A DNA stretch of 39,064 nucleotides from an uncultured Clostridia bacterium (GTDB lineage Bacteria; Bacillota; Clostridia; Oscillospirales; Acutalibacteraceae), in contig CAJFPJ010000010.1 of assembly GCA_904399395.1 (NCBI GenBank), positions 1 to 39,064 of the forward strand, read 5' to 3'. Of the stretch, positions 29,681 to 38,846 are shown in pieces. A model generated the notes under the pieces. That model was not told where the DNA came from. It searched no databases and saw only the letters and a list, made by a program, of their open reading frames with translations. The translations under genes were made by a program, and so were the position numbers. How positions within the stretch are numbered: the stretch's first letter is position 1; each line of letters begins with the position of its first letter.

Positions 29681-30568
29681 TTAAACAGAATATAGACCTC
29701 GCTTCAATTTTCGATATTCCGAAGGGGTTTTTCCCGTATAAGCCTTAAAAATTCTCGAAAAATAGCTCATATCTGAAAAGCCGCAGGCTTCAGCTATCGC
29801 TGCTATTTTTTCATCGCTTTCTATAAGCTGGGAAATTACGCACTGAAGACGGTAATCTAGCAGATATCTCTTTGGTGATTTCCCGGTCACCTTTTTAAAG
29901 GAACGGATAAAGTGTTCAGTACTCATATACATACTCTGAGCCAGCGCCGAGATTTTTAAATCCTGCTGGTAGTTCTCGTGCATGTAATACAGAATATCCC
30001 GTATACGTGTGCGAAATACGTCGTGCGGATCGGAAAGATATATGCAAGCATCGTTAGTTATCATTATGTTAAATATTCTTAAGAGTTGTATTTGAAGTTC
30101 CAATTCATATCCTAGATTTTGTAAATCAGCAGTGCTGCAGATTTTATGAAGGATTAATAGGATTTCTTTTTCCCAGTTGTCTTTTCCAAGAATTTGTGTC
30201 TGTAGACTCAGCTCTCCTTTTTCAGAATGTATATATTTTTTATAAATGAAAGAATGAGGATCGGGGAACAGAAATGAGTTTCCGAATACTATAGCGGCAA
30301 AGTGAAAGGGAGAGGTATGAACGCCAAGCCAGGAGTGAATTTGATATCGGTTAATTATCAGCGCTTGATTGTTTGAAACGGAATAATTTTTTCCGTCAAT
30401 TTCAAAAATGAGAGAACCGGATTTTACATAGATGATTTCATATTCCGGATGCCAGTGATTTCCAAAAAACAGGTTGTGTCCTTTCTTTGTATAGTGGTGG
30501 TAGATCGAAAAATTAAAATCATCAGTTCCGTGCTGGATAGGATCTTTAATAGGAATAGGCTTATTCAT
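29681..30568 (-). CDS. AraC family transcriptional regulator
   Basis: A 295-residue regulator. The N-terminal part is a cupin-like ligand domain (HWHPEYEIIYVKSGSLIFEIDG, in two pieces, then NRYQIHSWLG). The C-terminal about 100 residues hold two helix-turn-helix motifs, the second in the AraC signature IAEACGFSDMSYFSRIFKAY with TGKTPSEYR. It probably senses a sugar and activates the divergent transport and hydrolase operon. The ATG at 30568 is chosen because GGAG lies nine bases upstream; the longer TTG start at 30586 has no site. It is AT-richer than the upstream genes. Confidence 0.92.
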   Translation of the reverse strand: MNKPIPIKDPIQHGTDDFNFSIYHHYTKKGHNLFFGNHWHPEYEIIYVKSGSLIFEIDGKNYSVSNNQALIINRYQIHSWLGVHTSPFHFAAIVFGNSFLFPDPHSFIYKKYIHSEKGELSLQTQILGKDNWEKEILLILHKICSTADLQNLGYELELQIQLLRIFNIMITNDACIYLSDPHDVFRTRIRDILYYMHENYQQDLKISALAQSMYMSTEHFIRSFKKVTGKSPKRYLLDYRLQCVISQLIESDEKIAAIAEACGFSDMSYFSRIFKAYTGKTPSEYRKLKRGLYSV

Positions 30569-31012
30569 ACAGTTCATCTCCGTCAAAATCTTTTAAAATT
30601 TATATCAATTTACACCTATATAAGATTTATTTTATTATAACCAAAATTAATAATAATTGATATAATATAAAACAAAATACAGAGAAAATTATAAATAATT
30701 TAACATTTTATTGCTAAAGAAATTAGCTGATAAATTGATGTTTTGCATATATGCACATAAAAGTATACATTATCGTGCAGACTTTAAAAGCATAAAAATA
30801 CAAAATATGTTTTATTTAATTATATAATTTGTAAAAAAACTCATTATAATGAATAAATATAAATTGAACGATTAGATATAGTTTTGCAAATGCAATAAAA
30901 TATGTTTAAAATCTAAAAATGTCAATATTTCCCTATTTATAAAAGGCGTGGTGTCTTTTAAGTAAAAAAGGAAATAATCGCCACTACTGTAAAAAAGGAG
31001 GAGTAGTAGATT
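30569..31012. promoter_or_regulatory. AT-rich divergent control region of the sugar-utilisation locus
   Basis: About 440 bases, roughly four-fifths A+T, between the divergent AraC and permease genes. The operators for the regulator are expected here, but I could not identify paired sites with confidence. A promoter candidate is at 30884-30912. Confidence 0.6.
30884..30912 (+). promoter_or_regulatory. Candidate promoter of the sugar ABC transporter operon
   Basis: TTGCAA (4 of 6) and TAAAAT (5 of 6) with 17-base spacing. A sub-optimal -35 box is usual for an AraC-activated promoter. The high A+T content makes chance matches likely. Confidence 0.45.
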
Positions 31013-31945
31013 ATGAAAGATAGTAATAGTAACACAGAAAAAATTCGTAAGCATCGAAAACCGATCCCAGTGCAAGTCCATTATATGCTTATGGTGATAC
31101 CGGGCTTTGTTTGGCTTATCCTATTCAGCATCGTGCCAATGGTAGGAATTGTCATGGCTTTTCAGAACTTTTCTCCCAGTAAAGGATGGTTTGGTTCTGA
31201 GTGGGTAGGATGGGAAAATTTTGAATATCTGTGGCGCTTGGGGGATACCCGTCAGGTGCTTGCCAATACTTTGATTATAGCCAGTGGGAAAATTGTTTTG
31301 AATTTGTTAGTTCCTATTATTTTCGCTGTGCTTTTAAACGAAGTGCGGAATGTAAAATTTAAAAAGACTGTGCAGACTATTGTATATCTTCCGCATTTTA
31401 TTTCGTGGGTAATATTGGCAAGCATTATGTCCAATATTTTTGGATACACAGGTGTTGTAAATTTAATCCTTGGTTGGTTTGGTGTAGAACCGTCTGTAAT
31501 CATGGGAAATGCCGATACATTTCGGCAGCTCCTTATAGGAACAGATGTGTGGAAAGAATTCGGATACGGTGCAGTTATTTATTTGGCGGCCTTGACAGGT
31601 ATTGATCCAAATTTGTATGAAGCTGCTGCCATAGATGGGGCTGGCAGGTGGAAGTCTATCCGGCACATAACCCTACCATCCCTTATTCCCACCATTGTGT
31701 TGATGGGCACACTATCTCTTGGAAACATACTCAATGGAGGGTTCGACCAGGTTTTTAATATGTATAACGCTTCTGTGTTTTCCACGGCAGATATTATCGA
31801 CACTTGGGTTTATCGAATTGGCTTAGTCAATATGCAGTACAGCTTGGCTTCCTGTGCAGGTTTATTGAAATCCGTTGTTAGTTTAATTATGATTTCCGCG
31901 TCCTATCTGTTGGCTCGCAAATTTGCTGATTACAGAATCTTTTAA
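31013..31945 (+). CDS. ABC sugar transporter permease (LplB type)
   Basis: A 310-residue membrane permease with about six helices. The EAA loop that contacts the ATPase is EAAAIDGAGRWKSIRHITLP near residue 202. The sequence, with HYMLMVIPGFVWLILFSIVP and LPHFISWVILASI, fits the LplB branch used by importers of complex or oligomeric sugars. AAGGAGGAG at 30995-31003 precedes the ATG. It forms a heterodimer with the next permease. No ATPase gene is present, which is common in this family. Confidence 0.93.
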   Translation: MKDSNSNTEKIRKHRKPIPVQVHYMLMVIPGFVWLILFSIVPMVGIVMAFQNFSPSKGWFGSEWVGWENFEYLWRLGDTRQVLANTLIIASGKIVLNLLVPIIFAVLLNEVRNVKFKKTVQTIVYLPHFISWVILASIMSNIFGYTGVVNLILGWFGVEPSVIMGNADTFRQLLIGTDVWKEFGYGAVIYLAALTGIDPNLYEAAAIDGAGRWKSIRHITLPSLIPTIVLMGTLSLGNILNGGFDQVFNMYNASVFSTADIIDTWVYRIGLVNMQYSLASCAGLLKSVVSLIMISASYLLARKFADYRIF

Positions 31946-31962
31946 AAAAGGGGGGAAGGGAA

Positions 31963-32850
31963 ATGATTAAAAGCAAAACAATTGGTTCAAGAATTTTCAC
32001 AGTCGTAAATACGTTGATTTTAGCTATTCTCGCCCTTAGCTGTCTGTATCCCCTATGGTATACATTCTGTCTCTCAGTATCAGCCAAAGAAGCTGTGGAT
32101 GCCGGAATGGTAGTAATGACACCCATCGGTTTTAATTTGAGCTCCTATTCCATGATTATGAAAGACAGTGAATTCTTTAGCTCCGTGTGGGTTTCTGTTC
32201 AAAGAGTGGTTTTGGGGACGGTTATCAGTATGGTTGTAATGATTCTGATAGCATATCCCCTTTCTAAAACCAATAAGGAATTCAAGATTCGGAATGTCTG
32301 TATGTGGGTTTTGATATTTACCATGCTTTTCAGCGGAGGGACAATCCCTTGGTTTATGACCGTAAAATACTATGGGCTTATTGATTCTATCTGGGCGCTG
32401 ATTCTTTCAGGAAGTCTTCCGGTATTCAATGTAATTCTGATTATAAGCTTTTTCCGGCAGCTTCCCAAAGATTTGGAGGAAGCCGCTGTGGTAGACGGGG
32501 CCGGCCCATGGAGAATTCTTTGGGGAATTATAGTTCCTTGTTCTGTTCCTGTTCTTGCTACAGTTGTTCTTTTTGTCAGTGTAGGGCACTGGAATGAATA
32601 TTTGCAAGGGCTGCTATTTATGAATACACCTGAAAAATATCCTCTGCAGACCTACATAAAGCAAATTGTAGTGAAAATATCCCCTGATGTTTCTTATACG
32701 ACTGAACAATATCAGGAGTTATTGAAAAATTCGAATAAGGCATTGGACGCTGCAAAGGTATTCATTTCTATGATTCCTATGCTTCTTGTATATCCTTTCA
32801 TTCAACGGTATTTTGTAACGGGAATCACTTTGGGAGCTGTAAAGGGCTGA
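31963..32850 (+). CDS. Carbohydrate ABC transporter permease (YtcP/MalG type)
   Basis: A 295-residue permease with six predicted helices and the EAA loop EEAAVVDGAGPWRILWGIIVP near residue 172, in two pieces. It shows the YtcP pattern LYPLWYTFCLSVSAKEAV and a C-terminal QRYFVTGITLGAVKG, which is very typical. It starts 17 bases after the LplB-type gene with GGGGGGAAGGGAA in front. Together they form the membrane channel of the sugar importer. Confidence 0.95.
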   Translation: MIKSKTIGSRIFTVVNTLILAILALSCLYPLWYTFCLSVSAKEAVDAGMVVMTPIGFNLSSYSMIMKDSEFFSSVWVSVQRVVLGTVISMVVMILIAYPLSKTNKEFKIRNVCMWVLIFTMLFSGGTIPWFMTVKYYGLIDSIWALILSGSLPVFNVILIISFFRQLPKDLEEAAVVDGAGPWRILWGIIVPCSVPVLATVVLFVSVGHWNEYLQGLLFMNTPEKYPLQTYIKQIVVKISPDVSYTTEQYQELLKNSNKALDAAKVFISMIPMLLVYPFIQRYFVTGITLGAVKG

Positions 32851-32851
32851 A

Positions 32852-32888
32852 AAAACCCTAAAAAAGGTTTTCTGGCTGCAGAACAGCC
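32852..32888 (+). other. Intercistronic hairpins before the solute-binding protein gene
   Basis: AAAACC/GGTTTT (32852-32857 with 32866-32871) and GGCTG/CAGCC (32874-32878 with 32884-32888) lie between permease and binding-protein genes. Such hairpins often cause partial termination or protect the more abundant binding-protein mRNA. Confidence 0.5.
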
Positions 32889-32925
32889 TGAAGATAGAAA
32901 CTGTAATCAAAAAGGAGGAAAAAAC

Positions 32926-34707
32926 GTGAAAAAGAAGCTGACGGCATTTTTGTTGGCAACACTAATGCTTATGGGTACTGTTGCTTGCAGTGGGAATCAA
33001 GAGGGCAACAGTAGTGGAGGCCAAGCAAGCTCAGGAGGTTCTTCTCAAAATCAAGAAACCGCATGGAAACCGGTGGACTCTTCGCAATATGAACCGGATG
33101 CGGCAGCAGGGGAAACGGATGATCGGGCTTTTATGAAGTTTGAAAATACTGTTGATGTACATATCGGCAGAGGGGTGAGCGCTACAGATACCAGTCTAGA
33201 GGAAAATGGGGCTACTGTAGAAGATAACTATTTTACCCAATACTTAAAAGATACCTACAATATCAATGTTATTACAGATTGGTATACTGCTGAAGGCGCG
33301 AACTACAATCAAAAAGTGTCCACATTGATTGCCAGTAATAGTCTTCCCGATGCGCTTGTGACGAGTGAAAGAAATTATATGCTTATGGCCGCAAGGGACG
33401 GTCAATTGGCCGATCTCGGAGAAGTATTTAATCAATATGCTTCTCGGCAGGTTTTGGATATTGTAGGAGCAGCTGGCGATGTGGCTATTGATAAGGCTAC
33501 TGACGGTGGAGTATTATACAGCCTGCCTGGTCTGGACGTGCAGGCTAGTGAAATCTGCATCTATTATATCCGCCAGGATTGGCTCGATGAATTAAAATTG
33601 GAAGTTCCAAAAACAACTGCAGATATGGAAAAAGTCGCTAAGGCCTTTATAGATGCAGGCAAGTGTTCGTATGCTATTGAGGGGCCCGCCGCCAATACGC
33701 GTACCTATTGCACCTTCCTTGCTTCCAGCCCCGGAATCTGCACCTTTGACGCTGTATATCAGGCCTGTAATGCGACGCCTGGATATTTTCTGAAGGGTGA
33801 AGACGGCAAAGTATATTATGGTTCCACCACTCCCGAATTTAAAGATGCGTTGAGCCTTTTGGCAGACTGGTATAAAAAGGGTATCATCAATCCGGAGATG
33901 GGTGTCCAGACAGATTCCATGCAGAATATCAATGCAGGTAAGGTAGGAATTTATATGTGTTCTTGGTGGGGACTTGGCTATGGTAATTTCAGTGCCTTCA
34001 AAAACGATCCTACTGCTAACTGGCAGGCATATCCTCTGTATACCAACGATGGTGAATGGAATATTCACATGGGAAATCTTGGAAATGGATACACTATTGT
34101 AAACAGCAAGGCCAGTGAGGACGTAAAGAAAGCTGTTATTGTTATGAACAATATCCATGTCCGTGATGAGGCTATGCTGGTAGAAGAAACAAAACAGAGC
34201 ATAGGATATTTCCCATTGAGGAATAATATGGCTGCTTCAGATGAAAGTGAATATACTCATAATGTTCTATTGAGCATCGCACGAGGTGAAACCACTATTG
34301 ATGATTATGATCTGGAAGGTACGGCATATAAACATCTGAAAGAAGATATTCTTTCCCTGCCGGAGGTTTTTACCAATATGGATTGGGCCAAAGATGATTT
34401 TGCCACTGTTAATGATATGGATGTAACTCACAATAACTTTGCCCGTATGTATTCTCTTATGATTACAGACAGGCCTGCCGCTACTCTGGAGCCTGATAAT
34501 GTGATTCGTTCGGTGAGTTATAATATGACAGAAAATACTGAAAAGTATTGGACTAACCTGATCGCAATGGAGGATGAATTTGTACAGCAGGTGATCACTG
34601 GTAAAAAGAGTTTGGATGAATTCGATACTTTTGTAAGCGACTGGGAAAATCAAGGTGGTTCCGATATTTTGCAGGATATGCAAAATATTGCAGACGGCAA
34701 AGAATAA
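32926..34707 (+). CDS. Extracellular solute-binding lipoprotein (LplA type)
   Basis: A 593-residue lipoprotein that captures the sugar outside the cell and delivers it to the permease pair. Signal peptide 1-20 with lipobox GTVAC and lipidated C21, then a Ser/Gly/Gln-rich linker. The mature part is a large two-lobed binding protein of the LplA/YtcQ type, about 550 residues, usual for this subfamily. The start is GTG (32926), with AAAGGAGG in front. The actual ligand cannot be read from sequence; the GH31 and GH43 neighbours suggest xylo- or arabino-oligosaccharides. Confidence 0.93.
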   Translation: MKKKLTAFLLATLMLMGTVACSGNQEGNSSGGQASSGGSSQNQETAWKPVDSSQYEPDAAAGETDDRAFMKFENTVDVHIGRGVSATDTSLEENGATVEDNYFTQYLKDTYNINVITDWYTAEGANYNQKVSTLIASNSLPDALVTSERNYMLMAARDGQLADLGEVFNQYASRQVLDIVGAAGDVAIDKATDGGVLYSLPGLDVQASEICIYYIRQDWLDELKLEVPKTTADMEKVAKAFIDAGKCSYAIEGPAANTRTYCTFLASSPGICTFDAVYQACNATPGYFLKGEDGKVYYGSTTPEFKDALSLLADWYKKGIINPEMGVQTDSMQNINAGKVGIYMCSWWGLGYGNFSAFKNDPTANWQAYPLYTNDGEWNIHMGNLGNGYTIVNSKASEDVKKAVIVMNNIHVRDEAMLVEETKQSIGYFPLRNNMAASDESEYTHNVLLSIARGETTIDDYDLEGTAYKHLKEDILSLPEVFTNMDWAKDDFATVNDMDVTHNNFARMYSLMITDRPAATLEPDNVIRSVSYNMTENTEKYWTNLIAMEDEFVQQVITGKKSLDEFDTFVSDWENQGGSDILQDMQNIADGKE

Positions 34708-34732
34708 AAGATCACGGAAAAGGAGAAGTTGT

Positions 34733-36766
34733 ATGTTTACACAGGTTGGAAACAGGTTGTGCCGTAGGGGGGAAAGCGAACTGCTTTGGATTGAGCCCTG
34801 GGGGCCAAATGCTCTGCGGGTGCGTGCTACACCCCTGAAAGAATTTGAAGATGATACGGATATATCCGCTCTTCTTCCCCTGCAGAAGGAGTTGCAGCCA
34901 GAGATCCATGTAGACCGAAAAGTTGCTTCTATTCGAAACGGAAAAATACGCTGCGAAGTTAACGAGGTTGGTACTCTACAGTTTTTCAATCAGGAAGGAA
35001 AACTCCTTCTAGAAGAATTTTATAGAGATAGAGATCATCGGGATCTGCAGCAAACGACGGAACTTTTTTATAGTGCCCTGGATCTTCATCCCCGTAAATT
35101 TGAATCCCATTTGGAAACAGATTGCTTCCGGCTGACTGTGAGCTTTGAAGCACAGGAAGACGAAAAATTTTATGGAATGGGCCAATACCAGATGCCCCAT
35201 CTGGACCTGAAAGGCTGCAAACTTGAACTAGCCCAAAGAAACTCTCAGGTCAGCATACCTTTCGCTTTATCTAGCCGGGGATACGGGTTTCTGTGGAACA
35301 ATCCCGCTATCGGATATGCGTCCTTTGGGAAAAACGTAACGGAGTGGGAGGCGGAATCCACCCGCAAGATGGATTACTGGATTGTAGCGGGTGATACTCC
35401 TGCTGAGATTGAGGAAGCCTATGCAAATGCAGTGGGAAAAGTCCCGATGATGCCGGATTATGGAACCGGATTCTGGCAGTGCAAGCTTCGCTATCTGACC
35501 CAGGAGGAAGTCCTCTCCGTTGCGCGGGAATATAAAAAACGAGATCTTCCTATTTCAGTAATTGTGGTAGACTTTTTCCACTGGACGGCCCAGGGGGATT
35601 GGAAATTTGATCCTGTTTATTGGCCGGATCCTGCAGCTATGGTGCGGGAACTGAAGGAAATGGGCATTGAACTGATGGTATCCATCTGGCCCACGGCGGA
35701 AAAGGCCAGCGAAAATTATACAGAGCTTGCCGAAAGTGGATATCTTATTCATTCTGAGGCGGGCCGCAGGGGCGCTTATCTGGGAGATGTGAACATTGTA
35801 GATTTCACGAATCCGGAAGCTCGCGAGTATGTCTGGTCCAAGATAAAGGAAAATTATTACGATAAGGGAATTCACGCCTTTTGGTTGGATGAGGCAGAGC
35901 CCGAGATCAATCCTTACGACTTTCGCTTTTTCCGGTTTTACAGAGGCAGCGATATAGAGATAGGAAACATATATCCCAAGCAATATGCCAGAATGGCTTA
36001 TGAAGGAATGGAAAAGGCGGGGCAAGAAAATATCATGAATCTTGTCCGCTGCGCTTGGGCCGGTTCTCAACGATATGGCGCCTTGGTATGGTCGGGGGAT
36101 ATTGATTCCAATTTCCGTTCCCTACGGGAACAGTTTGCCGCGGGACTGAATATGGGATTAGCGGGTATTCCTTGGTGGACTACGGATATAGGTGGTTTTT
36201 CAGGAGGAAATATCTACGATGAAAAGTTCCGTGAGTGCCTGATCAGATGGTTTGAATACGCCACTTTCTGTCCTGTGATGCGTATACATGGCGTGCGCGC
36301 TCCGATGGTTAAAAAGGAGTCTCCTTACGCAGTTGAGGGCTCCATGAGCCGGACACTTTTCAGCGGAGCCGATAATGAGGTGTGGAGCTATGGCGACGAG
36401 GCGTACGAGATTCTCAAGAAATATCTGCTTCTACGCGAAAAAATTCGCCCCTATCTCAAGAATTTGATGAAAGAAGCTCATGAAAAGGGATCTCCGGTGA
36501 TACGGCCTTTGTTTTATCAATACCCTGAAGATGCAGAAGCTTGGGATGTCTGTGATCAGTTTATGCTTGGCGAAGACGTTCTGGTGGCGCCTGTTTTGTA
36601 TGAGGGAATGCGAGAAAGAAGCGTTTATCTCCCAAGTGGCAGCTGGAAGAACATACATACAGGTGAAATTTTGGAGGGGCCTCTTCATGTCAATGTTCTT
36701 GCTCCTTTAGATGCCATTCCGGTATTTGTACGTACAAATTGTGCTTTTGATGTCTCTCTTCCATAA
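34733..36766 (+). CDS. Glycoside hydrolase family 31, alpha-xylosidase-like
   Basis: A 677-residue retaining alpha-glycosidase of family 31, cytoplasmic since no signal peptide is present. The nucleophile motif WLDEAEP gives D386 and the acid/base is D456 in WSGDIDSNF; PWWTTDIGGF follows. The N-terminal beta-sandwich (about 1-235) and the pattern KLRYLTQEEVLSVAREYKKR with IVVDFFHW resemble YicI-type alpha-xylosidases, which remove xylose from isoprimeverose-type units; alpha-glucosidase activity is an alternative. The ATG at 34733 has AGGAG seven bases upstream; a longer open frame runs back into the binding-protein gene and is rejected. It is followed by a terminator at 36777-36828. Confidence 0.92.
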   Translation: MFTQVGNRLCRRGESELLWIEPWGPNALRVRATPLKEFEDDTDISALLPLQKELQPEIHVDRKVASIRNGKIRCEVNEVGTLQFFNQEGKLLLEEFYRDRDHRDLQQTTELFYSALDLHPRKFESHLETDCFRLTVSFEAQEDEKFYGMGQYQMPHLDLKGCKLELAQRNSQVSIPFALSSRGYGFLWNNPAIGYASFGKNVTEWEAESTRKMDYWIVAGDTPAEIEEAYANAVGKVPMMPDYGTGFWQCKLRYLTQEEVLSVAREYKKRDLPISVIVVDFFHWTAQGDWKFDPVYWPDPAAMVRELKEMGIELMVSIWPTAEKASENYTELAESGYLIHSEAGRRGAYLGDVNIVDFTNPEAREYVWSKIKENYYDKGIHAFWLDEAEPEINPYDFRFFRFYRGSDIEIGNIYPKQYARMAYEGMEKAGQENIMNLVRCAWAGSQRYGALVWSGDIDSNFRSLREQFAAGLNMGLAGIPWWTTDIGGFSGGNIYDEKFRECLIRWFEYATFCPVMRIHGVRAPMVKKESPYAVEGSMSRTLFSGADNEVWSYGDEAYEILKKYLLLREKIRPYLKNLMKEAHEKGSPVIRPLFYQYPEDAEAWDVCDQFMLGEDVLVAPVLYEGMRERSVYLPSGSWKNIHTGEILEGPLHVNVLAPLDAIPVFVRTNCAFDVSLP

Positions 36767-36776
36767 TATATGAAAA

Positions 36777-36828
36777 GGGCTGGGATTTGGAGCCTATGGA
36801 TAGGCTCACATATCCCGGCCTCTTTTTT
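36777..36828 (+). terminator. Intrinsic terminator after the GH31 gene
   Basis: GGCTGGGAT/ATCCCGGCC (36778-36786 with 36812-36820) with an inner hairpin GAGCCTA/TAGGCTC, followed by TCTTTTTT. The branched form still gives a stable stem before the T-tract. Confidence 0.8.
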
Positions 36829-37421
36829 GATGCGGAACGGCAGGACTGATTTTCAATAATGACGTCAGGAGAAAAATGATCTTGTATTTTCCCATATTGG
36901 AGGGCTTATTGGTGCAATTCTGGCTGGAAACACACTGGTACTTTTCATATGGATAAAAGAAGTTCTTAGAATAGATAGATGCACTTTGCACATAGACTCC
37001 TTTACAGGACCAGATTATGCGTTCTAAACTCCAGATTTTATCAGAATGACACGAAGATCCCGCCATTATTGCTGGACAGAATGCTTAGGGTGGATCTATA
37101 ATACATTTGAAAGTAGCAAATGAATACCGGAAATGGAGAAATTCTGGTCCGGACCAACCAGAAATATATCTGGGCCAAGTTGGAATATATCGGCTGAGGC
37201 GAAAAAACTCAGGGTTGAGTGATTTTTCAGTTATATACAATCTGTGTAGCGCTGCTCTGTATGAACCGGTCTCTTTTTACAGCTGATGGCGATGGATGCG
37301 AATTGGGTGGAGACTGTGGGAGGTATTATTGAAAAAATATAGAAGAACCCTCGTGGAGGTGGCATTTCCATAGATGTTGCCTGCCGCAGCTATAGAGAAA
37401 CCTGTGAGGAGGAATTTTGAT
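36829..37421. other. Gene-free interval between GH31 and GH43 genes, possibly decayed sequence
   Basis: About 590 bases with no intact gene. Short open stretches are interrupted by stops in all frames, for example one ending WIKEVLRIDRCTLHIDS and another reading LMAMDANWVETVGGIIEKI before a stop. They look like remnants of a coding region, but I cannot name a family. A promoter for the GH43 gene must lie here or the gene depends on read-through. Confidence 0.45.
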
Positions 37422-38846
37422 ATGAAAAAACAAGCTTTTAATCCGTATTTGCCGTCCTGGGAGTATATTCCTGACGGAGAGCCGCATGTATTTGAAGATA
37501 GAGTATATGTATATGGCTCCCATGATCGGTTTAACGGCCATGCGTATTGCCTGAATGACTATGTGTGCTGGTCCGCTCCTACGGATGATTTAAGCGATTG
37601 GCGATATGAAGGGGTCATATACAAAAAAACAGACGATCCTTTTAACGAGGATGGCAGCATGTGTCTGTATGCTCCCGATGTCACCAAAGGGCCGGATGGC
37701 AGGTATTACTTGTATTATGTACTGGATAAAAAGAGCTGTGTCTCTGTTGCAGTATGCGATTCTCCGGCGGGAAAATATGAGTTTTATGGATATGTCCAAT
37801 ATGAGGATGGAAGCCGGTTGGGAGAAAGAGAGGGGGACGAGCCCCAGTTCGACCCTGCTGTGATTACAGAGGGAGACTGCACCTATCTGTATACCGGTTT
37901 TTGTCCTGTTGGCGATACAGGCCGGAGCGGCCCTATGGCGACTGTTTTGGGGCCGGATATGGTGACAATTCAGAAAGCTCCTGCCTTTATAGCTCCCAGT
38001 GAACCATATAGCGCCGGCAGCGGATTTGAGGGGCATGAATTTTTTGAGGCGCCTTCTATCCGCAAAGTGGGCCAGCTGTATTATTTCGTGTATTCCTCTG
38101 TGGTGTTCCATGAGCTGTGCTATGCGGTGAGCGAATATCCGGATCAGGGCTTCCGCTTCGGTGGCGTTATCGTTAGTAACAACGACCTGCACATCGATAC
38201 CTATAAACCGGCGGAGAAGCCTATGTATTACGGGGGAAATAACCATGGCGGCATGGTGCAGGTGCAGGGGAAATGGTATATTTTCTATCACCGCCAAACC
38301 AATGGAACGAGCTTCAGCCGGCAGACCATGGCTGAGGAAATCGAGATCCTGCCTGACGGTAGTATCCCCCAGGTGGAAATGACCTCCTGTGGGCTCAACG
38401 GAGGGCCGCTCGTAGGAAGAGGGGAGTATCCTGCATATATCGCGTGTAATCTTTTCTGCGATGTAGAATCTTCATATACGGGAGGAATAGCGGGAAATGG
38501 CTTTTATGTGGATAGCCGATGCCCGCGTATTACCCAGGACGGCAGAGATGGGGATGAGGAGCAGGAGTATATCATGAATATGACAGACTCTGCCACCTGC
38601 GGTTTTAAGTATTTTGACTGCCAGAATGTCCGCCGTATTGGTATTCGGGTACGTGGATACTGTAAAGGTGCCTTCCAGGTGAAAACTTCATGGGACGGCG
38701 AAGTGCTGGGAGAAATTCCTGTGGATTTTACGAATGTCTGGAAAGAGTATTCTGCTGATATTACGATTCCGGACGGCCTCCAGAGCCTCTACTTTACATA
38801 TCGCGGCTCAGGGAGTGCGGCACTCTCTTCCTTCTATCTGGATTAA
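37422..38846 (+). CDS. Glycoside hydrolase family 43 with C-terminal CBM-like domain
   Basis: A 474-residue inverting glycosidase (beta-xylosidase or alpha-arabinofuranosidase range). Five-bladed propeller at about 1-320: candidate base D18 in PDGEPHVF, D86 in YAPDV, and general acid E209 in FFEAPSI. Residues about 335-474 form a beta-sandwich like family 6 carbohydrate-binding modules (NVRRIGIRVRGYCKGAFQV, LQSLYFTYRGSGSAALSSF). No signal peptide, so it is cytoplasmic. The ATG at 37422 has GAGGAGG nine bases upstream. It probably completes degradation of the imported sugar. Confidence 0.9.
   Translation: MKKQAFNPYLPSWEYIPDGEPHVFEDRVYVYGSHDRFNGHAYCLNDYVCWSAPTDDLSDWRYEGVIYKKTDDPFNEDGSMCLYAPDVTKGPDGRYYLYYVLDKKSCVSVAVCDSPAGKYEFYGYVQYEDGSRLGEREGDEPQFDPAVITEGDCTYLYTGFCPVGDTGRSGPMATVLGPDMVTIQKAPAFIAPSEPYSAGSGFEGHEFFEAPSIRKVGQLYYFVYSSVVFHELCYAVSEYPDQGFRFGGVIVSNNDLHIDTYKPAEKPMYYGGNNHGGMVQVQGKWYIFYHRQTNGTSFSRQTMAEEIEILPDGSIPQVEMTSCGLNGGPLVGRGEYPAYIACNLFCDVESSYTGGIAGNGFYVDSRCPRITQDGRDGDEEQEYIMNMTDSATCGFKYFDCQNVRRIGIRVRGYCKGAFQVKTSWDGEVLGEIPVDFTNVWKEYSADITIPDGLQSLYFTYRGSGSAALSSFYLD

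Noticed and set aside
36806-37066. 86-codon minus-strand frame after the GH31 gene
   Set aside because: It runs through the GH31 terminator, has no ribosome binding site and resembles no family I know.
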